This document shows positions 8,101-16,100 of a stretch of 64,000 nucleotides of DNA, in pieces. Numbering within the stretch: the stretch's first letter is position 1; each line of letters opens with the position of its first letter. This stretch comes from Flavobacterium sp. GTDB taxonomy: Bacteria; Bacteroidota; Bacteroidia; Flavobacteriales; Flavobacteriaceae. The notes beneath the pieces are model-generated. The model saw only the letters and a program-made list of their open reading frames with translations, did not search any database and had not been told where the DNA came from. The DNA lies in NCBI GenBank assembly GCA_027484725.1, contig JAIXSK010000026.1, positions 1-64,000 of the forward strand. Direction: 5' to 3'. The translations under genes were made by a program, and so were the position numbers.

Positions 8101-9732
8101 GTTGGTAATCGCCTCCGGTAAATCAGCAAAAAGTGCTTTCATCTCCTCGGCCGACTTAAAATAGTATTCCTGATTAGGCAAGCCGTATCGATATCCGCGA
8201 CCGCGACCTATGGGCGTATTTTGTTTTTCGCCATCGCGCACACAGAGCAAAATATCGTGGGCATTGGCATCTTCTTTTTTAATGTAAAAAGTGTTGTTGG
8301 TCGCTACGAGTTTGATCTGATGTTTTCTGGCCAAAGCTATCAATCCTTCATTGACGCGGTTCTCATCTTCTTGTTGGTGGCGCATGAGCTCAACATACAA
8401 ATCATCGCCAAATTGTTGTTTCCACCAAAGCAAAGCTTCTTCGGCTTGGTTTTCGCCCAAATTGAGCAATTTATTGGGCACTTCACCGTATAAATTTCCG
8501 GTGAGCACCATTAAATCTGATTTGTATTTTTCTATTACAGAACGATCAATACGCGGCACATAATAAAAACCATCGGTATAAGCAATGGACGACATTTTGG
8601 CCAAATTGTGGTAGCCCTGTTTGTTTTTGGCCAAGAAAACAATTTGGTAACCATTGTCTTTTCTGGATTTATCTCGATGATCATCACATACATAAAATTC
8701 ACAGCCTACAATAGGTTTGATGGTTTGCTCGGTGGGTTCTTCGCCTTTTTCAAGAGCCGCTGCATTTTTGGCTTCGGCCGATTTATTGTGGTTGAGAATA
8801 TCGCGCACAAAATGAAAAACCCCCATCAGATTGGCGTGATCGGTAATGGCCACCGCGGGCATTTTTTGCTCAATGGCTGCTTTGACCAGTGCGGGCACAC
8901 TGATGGTAGATTGCAAAACCGAAAACTGGGTATGGTTGTGCAAATGAGCAAAAGCGGTATCAACCAGCAATTGCTTGTTTTGCGAAAATTCTTTAGGCGT
9001 AACCGGAGCCGCTGATGGCCCGCCCATTTTTTGTCGCAACGCTTCTGAAGCTTGTTTTAAGTTGACATGCTTGAGCCCAACAGCTTCCATCGGGCGTGGG
9101 TTTTTGAGTTTGAATTGCTCTAGGTAATCATCAGAAACACCGAGTTCTTTGGTGGTAAAAATGCCTTGACGAACCAACTCCAAGAAACAACGAGCAGTAG
9201 CCTCAACATCGGCCGTGGCATTGTGTGCTTCGGCAAATGGAACCCCGAATAAATAATCATGTAATTCTGTGAGTGTTGGCAATTTGAATTTTCCGCCACG
9301 ACCACCGGGCAATTTAAGCAAATGAGCGGTAACTTCAGTACAGGTATCAAGTATCGGCATCTCAGCCATAGGCGATGCAATGCCCGCGCGATAAAATTCA
9401 CACCCCATGATATTGACATCAAAACCTAGGTTCTGACCCACAATAAACTGGGCTTGCGTTAGTACAGCATTGAATTTTTCTAAAACGACAACAAGCGGTA
9501 CTCCTTGCGCTTGGGCTAGTTCGGTAGAAATTCCGTGCACGCGCTCGGAATCATATGGAATATTGAAACCGTCTGGTTGAATGAGATAATCTTCGTGAGC
9601 AATGATTTTTCCATACTCATCGTGTAACTGCCAGGCAATTTGCACACAACGAGGCCAGTTGTTAACGTCAGAAATGGGTGCATCCCAACGCTTAGGAAGC
9701 CCGGTGGTTTCGGTGTCAAATATTAAATACAT
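5182..9732 (-). CDS. dnaE: DNA polymerase III alpha subunit with N-terminal 3'-5' exonuclease domain
   Basis: 1516 aa, longer than the roughly 1160-aa E. coli DnaE because of an added N-terminal DEDDh exonuclease of about 190 residues: Exo I FDTETTG (5-11), Exo II NLGFDVN (about 100), Exo III HNATADVEAT (about 171). A linker leads to the PHP domain (HLHNHTQF near 264), the C-family polymerase core with catalytic aspartates in PDIDIDFDD (near 690), the fingers and HhH region, and an OB fold near 1300 (LTFAGIVTG). It is the replicative polymerase, here carrying its own proofreading domain, which normally is the separate DnaQ. A -7 element (TAAATTTG, minus, 9763-9770) precedes it. Confidence 0.96.
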   Translation of the reverse strand: MYLIFDTETTGLPKRWDAPISDVNNWPRCVQIAWQLHDEYGKIIAHEDYLIQPDGFNIPYDSERVHGISTELAQAQGVPLVVVLEKFNAVLTQAQFIVGQNLGFDVNIMGCEFYRAGIASPMAEMPILDTCTEVTAHLLKLPGGRGGKFKLPTLTELHDYLFGVPFAEAHNATADVEATARCFLELVRQGIFTTKELGVSDDYLEQFKLKNPRPMEAVGLKHVNLKQASEALRQKMGGPSAAPVTPKEFSQNKQLLVDTAFAHLHNHTQFSVLQSTISVPALVKAAIEQKMPAVAITDHANLMGVFHFVRDILNHNKSAEAKNAAALEKGEEPTEQTIKPIVGCEFYVCDDHRDKSRKDNGYQIVFLAKNKQGYHNLAKMSSIAYTDGFYYVPRIDRSVIEKYKSDLMVLTGNLYGEVPNKLLNLGENQAEEALLWWKQQFGDDLYVELMRHQQEDENRVNEGLIALARKHQIKLVATNNTFYIKKEDANAHDILLCVRDGEKQNTPIGRGRGYRYGLPNQEYYFKSAEEMKALFADLPEAITNIAEIIDKTEVYNLTREVLLPKFEIPDDFRVAEDEQDGGKRGENKYLHHLTYAGAKRRYTEITAEIQERIDFELATIENSGYPGYFLIVQDFIAAARSMGVSVGPGRGSAAGSVVAYCLGITNIDPMQYNLLFERFLNPDRVSLPDIDIDFDDEGRSKVMEYVINKYGSTQVAQIITYGTMAAKSAIRDTARVLDLPLFEADKIAKLLPGMIPSKWSLSRFLKEEEPEIKKVLRPEDFDRIKELISLSNEGNLSSETIQQARVLEGNLRNTGIHACGVIITPSDITNFVPVATAKDSDLFVTQFDNSVVESAGLLKMDFLGLKTLTLIKDTVKLVKYRTGVELNPDEFPIDDVKTYELFQRGETVGIFQYESPGMQKYMKELKPTVFNDLIAMNALYRPGPIAYIPSFIRRKNGEEPIEYDLEACEELLKDTYGITVYQEQVMLLSQKLADFSKGDADVLRKAMGKKQRDVLDKMKPKFIGQAMAKGHPEDKLEKIWKDWEAFAEYAFNKSHSTCYAWVAYQTAYLKANYPAEYMAAVLSNNMSDIKQVSFFMEECKRMGLAVLGPDVNESFYKFTVNENYAIRFGMGAVKGVGLNAVETIVDNRKKGNYKSIFDLAKRIDLRAANKKTFENLALAGGFDSFEGVSRAQYFHVDTDGVTFLEKAMRYGSKFQENENSSQVSLFGESSDVQIPEPVVPPSDDWNTMEKLAREKEVVGMYISGHPLDDYQYEIRYFCNVRLNQLKSLESFVGKNLTFAGIVTGVQYRTGKNGKDWAIFNLEGYDESFEFRIFDEEYLKFRHFLVNNQFLFFKINVREGWINRETGKKSEPRISFQEVKLLADVLPTFAKKLSIQLNIHELQQEMIGVLGNLFQSNKGEHQVSFEVLEVEKVKAKIEQPVPTAVVAVSSVSVDGDDLDNPDAEMLIEEEIVASAPQEVEQIKVVTKLSMPSRKLKIKISKELLQELDKMQLNYKLN

Positions 9733-9805
9733 GCGGCGCTGATTTGATCAAAAAACGAACTTCAAATTTAATCGATTTTAACCAATGAATACGGGCAAGT
9801 TATCA

Positions 9806-9835
9806 ACAAAAAAGCCCGACTCATTGACCGGACTT
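9806..9835 (-). terminator. Terminator of the RRM protein gene
   Basis: On the minus strand AAGTCCG (9835-9829) pairs with CGGGCTT (9818-9812) with one G-U, followed by TTTTTT. Confidence 0.65.
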
Positions 9836-9858
9836 TGTGATTTATGAAGTTAGATACT

Positions 9859-10107
9859 TTATGAATTTTTGGCCACTGAAGGATTTACCACTATAGAACG
9901 ACCTTGAACAGTGGCGCCGTTGAGTTGGGCAATAGCCATAGCTGCTTGGTCTTCATTGGGCATCTCTACAAACCCGAACCCTTTGCTTCTTCCGGTAAAT
10001 TTATCAGTAACAATCCGTACTGAATCAACCGTGCCGAAAGCTTCAAACGATGCGCGTAAATCTGATTCCTGAATACTAAACGGAAGGCTGGCAACAAAAA
10101 TATTCAT
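9859..10107 (-). CDS. RRM-domain RNA-binding protein
   Basis: 82 aa, one RNA recognition motif. RNP2 is IFVASLPF (residues 3-10) and RNP1 is KGFGFVEM (about 42-49). The fold is complete and there is no Gly-rich tail. The start is set at ATG 10107 because RNP2 begins at once; an upstream in-frame ATG (10137) overlaps the -7 element TACCTTTG (minus, 10135-10142). Such small proteins are common in Bacteroidetes and cyanobacteria and are thought to act as RNA chaperones or post-transcriptional regulators; the target is unknown here. Confidence 0.93.
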   Translation of the reverse strand: MNIFVASLPFSIQESDLRASFEAFGTVDSVRIVTDKFTGRSKGFGFVEMPNEDQAAMAIAQLNGATVQGRSIVVNPSVAKNS

Positions 10108-10176
10108 GTGGTCTTTTATTAAAAAATCTTGACGCAAAGGTAGTTGATTTATCTTGTGCAGCCAGACAAAACATCA

Positions 10177-10203
10177 TAAAAAAACCACCACGTTTGTGGT
10201 GGT
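10177..10203 (-). terminator. Terminator of the lipoprotein gene at 10225
   Basis: Perfect 8-bp stem ACCACCAC (10184-10191) / GTGGTGGT (10196-10203), loop of 4, followed on the minus strand by a T run. Confidence 0.85.
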
Positions 10204-10224
10204 ATATGAAGCGTTTAGAAATTA

Positions 10225-10719
10225 CTAGTTGATTGGAACGCGGTAAAAAACTCCGTTCTGAAAATAAACTTCTTTTTGCGCCAAAGATTCAGGGTCTGTA
10301 TTGACCGCTTTAAATCTGAATGTTCCCGAAATGGTTGAACCATCATATTGTGAAATCACTACTTCACCATCACCCACTCCTATAGCTGTTTCATAGGTAT
10401 ACAAATTTGAACTATCGGTTAAAGTGTAAATAGCCTTACGAGTCAAGCTGGTTCCCAATGGGTAAGTTACATAAGTAGCGGGGTTTTTAGAGTCAATGGG
10501 CGTAGACGGAGCAGGCAATTTCAAGGCAACTGTTTCATTCAGTGTTGAAGCTTGGATGGTGAGTTTATTCCCAATTTCCAGGGTTCCCTTTACATTACCA
10601 CCTTGCCAAAAACCGTTGTCTTTATCTCCTTGAAAAACCGCGTAATTATTGACCTTAATATCTTCTCCGCAAGACACCATCGAGGCAACTATGGTGAATA
10701 AAAAAAGAAATTTTTTCAT
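10225..10719 (-). CDS. Small lipoprotein, DUF6252-like
   Basis: 164 aa. The signal MKKFLFLFTIVASMVSC ends at a lipobox Cys (residue 17). The mature part looks like a beta-rich domain (VKGTLEIGNKLTIQAST, then GDGEVVISQYDGSTISGTFRFKAVN), which resembles the flavobacterial lipoprotein family DUF6252; that assignment is from memory of the family pattern and is tentative. Monocistronic, with a -7 element TATTTTTG (minus, 10742-10749) and its own terminator. Function unknown. Confidence 0.8.
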   Translation of the reverse strand: MKKFLFLFTIVASMVSCGEDIKVNNYAVFQGDKDNGFWQGGNVKGTLEIGNKLTIQASTLNETVALKLPAPSTPIDSKNPATYVTYPLGTSLTRKAIYTLTDSSNLYTYETAIGVGDGEVVISQYDGSTISGTFRFKAVNTDPESLAQKEVYFQNGVFYRVPIN

Positions 10720-10876
10720 TATAGTTTTTGAATTTGAAAAACAAAAATAGCTTTTTAAGTCATATATCCGACTTTTATTTCAAAAAAAATAAGCGATTTG
10801 AAAATGTCTTTGAAGGCAGTCCCAGAAAACACAAATAAAAAATCAAAAAACCGCTAGATTTATTGAATATTAATTT

Positions 10877-10884
10877 TATCTTTG
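10877..10884 (+). promoter_or_regulatory. Promoter -7 element of rpsP-rimM
   Basis: TATCTTTG matches TAnnTTTG exactly, 51 nt before the rpsP ATG. The leader carries a short hairpin (GAGGT/ACCTC, 10900-10914). Confidence 0.6.
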
Positions 10885-10934
10885 CGCCCTCAATTAACCG
10901 AGGTCGAGTACCTCAATTTTAATCACTTAAGATT

Positions 10935-11531
10935 ATGCCAGTAAAAATTAGATTACAAAGACACGGTAAAAAAGGAAAACCTTTTTACTGGGTAGTAGCG
11001 GCTGATTCCCGCTCAAAAAGAGACGGTAAATACCTTGAAAAATTGGGTACTTACAATCCGAACACGAACCCTGCCACCATTGATTTGAATTTGGAGAGCG
11101 CAGTACAATGGCTTCACAATGGTGCACAGCCTACAGATACTGCTAGAGCCATCCTTTCATACAAAGGTGCTTTGTTGAAACACCACTTAGACGGAGGTGT
11201 TCGCAAAGGTGCTTTAACACAAGAGCAAGCTGATGCTAAATTGGCGGCTTGGTTAGAGTCTAAAGTAGCTAAAGTAGATGCTAAGAAAGACGGTTTATCA
11301 AAAGCGAAAGCCGATGCTAAAGCCCAAGCTTTGAAAGCAGAAAAAGAAGTCAATGAAAAACGCGCCAATGCTGCTGTTGAAGCTGCCGCTGCTGCTGTAG
11401 CCGAAGAGGCTGCCGAAGAAGCTGCTGTTGAAGCGGTTGCTGAAGAAGCTGCTGAAGTAGTTGCAGAAGAAACTGCTGCTGAAGAAGCTCCTGCTGCTGA
11501 AGAAACAACTTCTGAAGAAGCTGAAGCATAA
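10935..11531 (+). CDS. rpsP: 30S ribosomal protein S16 with long acidic C-terminal tail
   Basis: 198 aa. Residues 1-80 are a canonical S16 (MPVKIRLQRHGKKGKPFYW, VAADSRSKRDGKYLEKLGTYNP). S16 binds 16S rRNA in early 30S assembly. About 118 further residues follow: a Lys/Ala helix (KAKADAKAQALKAEKEVNEK), then a low-complexity Ala/Glu tract to the end. Longer S16 proteins are usual in Bacteroidetes, though the tail has no known function. rimM follows after 14 nt, as in the classic rpsP-rimM operon; trmD and rplS are not here. Confidence 0.97.
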   Translation: MPVKIRLQRHGKKGKPFYWVVAADSRSKRDGKYLEKLGTYNPNTNPATIDLNLESAVQWLHNGAQPTDTARAILSYKGALLKHHLDGGVRKGALTQEQADAKLAAWLESKVAKVDAKKDGLSKAKADAKAQALKAEKEVNEKRANAAVEAAAAAVAEEAAEEAAVEAVAEEAAEVVAEETAAEEAPAAEETTSEEAEA

Positions 11532-11545
11532 TTATTGCTGCGATA

Positions 11546-12070
11546 ATGCGTAAAGAAGATTGTTTCTATTTAGGTAAAATCGCGAAAAAATTTAGTTTCA
11601 AAGGCGAAGTCTTAATCTATCTGGATACCGACGAGCCCGAGCTATACGAAAACATGGAATCAGTGTTTGTTGAATGCAACAACCATTTGGTTCCATTTTT
11701 TATTGAACATAGTTTGTTGCATAAAAATGATTTGTTGCGCGTGCGTTTTGAAGACGTAAAAAACGAGCAAGAAGCCGATGAACTCTTGGGTAATTCGGTG
11801 TATCTACCGCTCAAGATGTTGCCCAAACTCACCGGGAATAAGTTTTATTTTCACGAAGTGATTGGTTTTGAAATTGAAGACCAACGTTTGGGTGTTTTCG
11901 GAATCATTCAAAGCGTCAATGATAGTTCGGCCCAACCGCTGTTTGAGGTTAAAAACGGCGATGTTGAAATTCTTGTTCCCATCATTGACCATTTCTTAGT
12001 CAAAATTGACCGCGCCCACAAAAAAGTCTTGATGAACTTGCCCGAAGGTTTGGTGGAGATGTATCTTTAA
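11546..12070 (+). CDS. rimM: Ribosome maturation factor RimM
   Basis: 174 aa, normal length. The N-terminal RimM beta-barrel reads DCFYLGKIAKKFSFKGEV...LDTDEPELYENMESVFVE, and the C-terminal PRC-barrel domain has YFHEVIGFEIED and LVPIIDHFLVKIDRAHKKV. RimM binds S19 and helps to mature the 30S head. It is the second gene of the rpsP operon. The 300 bp after it hold repeats instead of the usual trmD. Confidence 0.95.
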   Translation: MRKEDCFYLGKIAKKFSFKGEVLIYLDTDEPELYENMESVFVECNNHLVPFFIEHSLLHKNDLLRVRFEDVKNEQEADELLGNSVYLPLKMLPKLTGNKFYFHEVIGFEIEDQRLGVFGIIQSVNDSSAQPLFEVKNGDVEILVPIIDHFLVKIDRAHKKVLMNLPEGLVEMYL

Positions 12071-12071
12071 C

Positions 12072-12361
12072 AGACTGTAAGACCGTAGATTTTTAAGATT
12101 TTTCAGAAGCCGGGAACCTGCTGTTCGCTATAGTCCTCGCTGCGCTGCGGGCTGCCGCTACCATCAGGGCTAGGGGTTTAGTGTAACCTGAAATATTTGT
12201 TTAAAATGAGGCATTTTGAAGATACCTCAAGTCCACTGGACTTGTTCCTCTTAATATGCTGCGCCAATTGACTGAAGCTTGAGTCAAAGGGCTAGGGCAT
12301 TTCATTAATAACATGCACATCTTACAGTCCTAAAATCTTAAAATCCTACAGTCCTAAAATC
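12072..12361. repeat. Repeat-filled spacer between rimM and trmN6
   Basis: No gene is visible in the 299 bp from 12071 to 12369. A left arm (12072-12103, GACTGTA...ATTTTTAAGATTTTT) is roughly the inverse of the right arm, which contains TACAGTCCTAAAATC twice (12323-12337 and 12347-12361, period 24). Between the arms lie the dispersed element at 12107-12174 and a perfect palindrome, CAAGTCCA-C-TGGACTTG (12228-12244). The layout looks like a small non-autonomous element or a structured RNA. Confidence 0.55.
12107..12174 (+). repeat. Dispersed intergenic element, copy 1 (divergent)
   Basis: Shares CTGTTCGCTATA and a GCTGCCG-CTACCATCAGGGCTAGG-like end with copy 2 (26983-27060), around a central GC-rich imperfect hairpin instead of copy 2's CTTTTG hairpin. 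Conserved flanks with a variable central stem-loop are the signature of one element family. Confidence 0.5.
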
Positions 12362-12369
12362 CAATTCCC

Positions 12370-13077
12370 ATGTTCCAATTCAAACAATTCACCATCCACC
12401 AAGACCGCTGCGCCATGAAAGTAGGCACCGACGGCGTTTTACTCGGCGCGTGGACACCGCTGGAGCGCCAACCTTACAACATTCTCGACATCGGCACCGG
12501 CACCGGCCTCATTGCGCTGATGCTGGCCCAACGCTGCGATGCGGAACAAATTGATGCGCTCGAAATAGACGAAAACGCCTACGAACAAGCCGTCGATAAT
12601 TTCGAAAATTCGCCTTGGGGAGATCGTTTGTTTTGTTTTCACGCGGGCTTGGATGAATTTGTTGACGAACCCGAAGATGAGTACGACTTGATTGTTTCCA
12701 ATCCGCCATTTTACGCCGAAGATTACAAAACTGATAATGAACAACGCGATCTAGCGAGATTTCAAGACGCCTTGCCTTTTGAGGATTTGGTAGAAGCTGC
12801 CGATTTGTTATTGTCCGAAAACGGAATTTTCGCAGTCATTATTCCATTTAAAGAAGAAGCCAAATTCATCAATTTGTGCGCGGAAGCCGAATTGCTCCCC
12901 GTAAAAGTTACACGTGTCAAGGGAACGCCAACTTCTGAAACCAAGAGGAGTCTGTTAGCTTTTAAACGCTATGAACTACCGGTTTTAACCGCTGATGAAC
13001 TCATTATTGAAACCGCTAGACATCAATACACGCCCGAATACATAGCCCTTACTCAGGATTTTTATCTAAAGATGTAA
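12370..13077 (+). CDS. trmN6: tRNA1(Val) (adenine(37)-N6)-methyltransferase, YfiC/TrmN6 family
   Basis: 235 aa. The N terminus FKQFTIHQDRCAMKVGTDGVLLGAW is diagnostic for the YfiC/TrmN6 group. The SAM-binding loop DIGTGTGLIALMLAQR lies near residues 41-56 and the catalytic NPPFY motif near 115. It methylates N6 of A37 in a valine tRNA using SAM. It is separated from rimM by the repeat spacer, so it is probably a separate transcription unit. Confidence 0.92.
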   Translation: MFQFKQFTIHQDRCAMKVGTDGVLLGAWTPLERQPYNILDIGTGTGLIALMLAQRCDAEQIDALEIDENAYEQAVDNFENSPWGDRLFCFHAGLDEFVDEPEDEYDLIVSNPPFYAEDYKTDNEQRDLARFQDALPFEDLVEAADLLLSENGIFAVIIPFKEEAKFINLCAEAELLPVKVTRVKGTPTSETKRSLLAFKRYELPVLTADELIIETARHQYTPEYIALTQDFYLKM

Positions 13078-13144
13078 CCTAACATAAAAGCTATAAAAAA
13101 CCCAAGCCAACAATACTCCAAAGCATGGTATCATTGGCCTGAGC

Positions 13145-13164
13145 GTTCAATTGCACCATTGAAC
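13145..13164. terminator. Hairpin between convergent trmN6 and adhesin B genes
   Basis: GTTCAAT (13145-13151) and ATTGAAC (13158-13164) form a perfect 7-bp stem with a 6-nt loop between two convergent stop codons. A clean T run is missing, so terminator function is only likely. Confidence 0.4.
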
Positions 13165-13166
13165 TT

Positions 13167-16100
13167 CTATCTATTTTTGATTTTTTCAATCTCTGAAAGA
13201 ATGTAATCTAACTTTTCTTGTTGCGCTGCAAGTTGGGTTTTCAAAACTTCGTTCTCTTGTTGCAGCTTTTGGTTTTGCGCATCGAGTTCTTGAAGCGCAT
13301 TGATTGAAGCTATGAGAATCGGATGCAAATCAAAGTTCAAATAACCATCAGCGTCAGTGCCTACAGCTTCCGGGAATAATGGCTGAACTTCTTGCGCCAA
13401 AAAACCATAAGCCTCTTTGCTGAGTACTTTGGGGTCAAATATTTTCTTATCGGTATTTTTATAATGATACCGAACAGTTCTCAATTGGCGAATCTCAGAC
13501 AGGCCTTTTTTATAGGCACCATGAACCTCTTTGAGCCGAGCATCTGAAGGAATTGTCCAGGTATTTGAAGTAGGTTTGCGACCTTCGTTGAGCGAAAGTT
13601 CAAACTGTCCGCCCGGTGCTGCGGTTCCGATGCCGACGTCACCTGCCGAAGTGATGGTCATGCGCGTAGTATTTCCTCCGGCTCTAAACTGTAACCCGAG
13701 TGTGCTTCCTACGTTATTGGCTATGATGCCCGAATGTATGGCATTGAGATTAGAGCCAAACAAAATGCCGGTTTCACTCGTGGATGGCGTTAAAAAATGC
13801 TGGTACGTTGGGCCGTCACTTTCCAAAACAATATCAGAACTTCCTAGTGGTGTGCCGCCACTGCTTCCGGTAGAAACATGCAAAGCGCGTAATGGCGAGC
13901 TGGTTCCAATACCTACATTGGTAGACACCAAAGATCCGTTAACGCCATTTATGCTACCCAAAACTAGCGAATTACTGGTATTAACTTGTGCTAGATTTCC
14001 TATGGCTGTGGCATTAGTCAAATTCGCTGCACCTACATCAGCGTTAAACCCGAGCAGTGTATTTCGAGCTCCAGAGGTGTTAGTGCTTCCCGATTGATTG
14101 CCTACAAAAACATTAAAACTTCCCGTCGTATTCTGACTGGCAAAAGCACCTAAAATCAAATTGCTATTTCCGGTATTATTCAACCCTGCACCATAACCCA
14201 TATACGAATTACCACTTCCAAATGTGCCGTTGCCTCCGGCCAATCGTCCTAGAAAGGTATTGTCATCACCTGTAGCATTTGCAAAACCTGCTCGTTCACC
14301 TATAAAAGTATTGTAATCACCTGTATTTACTACACCACTATTGTTTCCAAAAAAAGTATTGGTTGATCCTATTCTTCCCGAAAGAATATTATTTCTTCTA
14401 AAAACTAAGTCTACATTGTCTGTTGTTCCTATGAAATTGGTTGTAGCATTCGTACCTGTATTTCCTAACAAACCCCAAGCATTGGCCGATGCATTTTGCC
14501 AAGTAGCGGTTCCATTACCATCAGAAGTTAAAACTTTGCCGGCGGCTTGATTGCCATCGACCATACGGATGTTGCCAACTACATGTAGTTTTTCTTGGGG
14601 TGTTGAACTGCCAATACCCGTATTGCCATTTTTTAGGACAACCATTGCATCACTGCGTTCGGAGGTATCCACCAGATTATTATTGTTTGCATCGGTTGCA
14701 TTGCCAATAACAAACAATCTATCGGTTGCATTTGCAGCAGTAAACTGTATATCACCATTTAGTGAGTTTACATAATCAGTAGCACCTATACCAATAACTA
14801 CTTCTCCAGCACTTCTTGCTGTGTTACTGTTGCCAAAGGCAGTCGAAATACTTCCGCTTGCTGTACAAGACAAACCAAACGCTGTGGCCATTTGGGTGCT
14901 GGCTACGGTAAATCTACCAAATGCTGTAGTGCAGAAAGCACTGGCAAGACTTTGATTCCCAAAAGCGGTTGCATTATTACCCGATGCTATGGTACTTTGC
15001 CCAAATGCCATAGTATACAAGCCACTTGCTGTTGTATTAATACCAAAAGCCACTGATTCTTCTCCAATATTGCTATCGTTCCATTCTGTTCCAAGAGTAA
15101 CCCTTCCTGCCCTAAAAGCGGCTTTTCTTGGATTCCAAACCATTTTAGTCCCAGCTCCGCTCAGGGCAAAAGCACCAAATCCAACAGTTCCTGTAGACAC
15201 CAGTCCATCAGCCCCAGCAATCGTAACTGCGCCTGTATCTGCCGTAATGGTTCTACCCAATCCCGCGCCACCAAAATCATAAGCTTGGTCAAGGGTGCCT
15301 GAAGTATTACTTTGTAAATATTCTTTGGTTACCACAGCTTTTCCATCTGCCGCTGAAATCATCGCATTGGTAGTAGATGGTAAGCGAGTGAGACCATTTT
15401 TTAAAATAATCATAGCGTCGCTGCGTTCGGCAGTATCAACAAAAAAATTGGCGTTGGTGTCAATGGCATTTCCAATGACAAAAAGGCGATCGGTGCTGTT
15501 GGCTGTTCTAAATTGATTGGCTCCATTCGTTGAAGGAGTATAGGTGGTGGCACCAATTCCAAAAACAGTTTCTCCATAACTAGAAGCGATACCAGAATCT
15601 CCGAAAGCGGTTGAAAGATAACCATTAGCTTGGGTAATGAAACCTGCTGCAAAGGTGTGGGCATTGGCTGATTTAGTACCTAATCCAAACGCTGTAGCAT
15701 CAGGTCCGCTGGCTTCAGAAGACCAACCAAAAGCCGATGAATACGAGCCGCTGGCAACTGTTTGACTTCCAAAAGCAACAGATTCAAATCCTAAATTCGC
15801 GTCATCCCATTCGTTGGCATTCACTCTACCAGCTCTAAAGGCTGCTTTTCTAGGATTCCAAAACATTTTGGTTCCGGCACCAGTTGGCGCCAATGCTCCT
15901 GAGTTATAGGTGCCGTTTACTACCAAACCGTCAGTTCCGTTAATGGTTACAGCGCCGGCATCGGCTGTGATGGTTTTTCCGTTTCCGGCACCGCCAAAAT
16001 CATAGGCTTGATCGAGCGTTCCGACATTAGCTCCCATGATTGGCTTCCAATCAATTGTTGTGTTATCCCAATAATAAAATCCGGGCGCATTAGTCCCTGA

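Noticed and set aside
13531..14097. Long open frame (188 codons) antisense to adhesin B
   Set aside because: It mirrors the repetitive Gly/Ala/Ser-coding adhesin gene, has no signal or domain, and other antisense frames of the same kind recur along that gene.
13700..15900. Possible CRISPR array in the repetitive region
   Set aside because: The repeats are degenerate, in frame and coding; there are no constant repeats with unique spacers and no cas genes.
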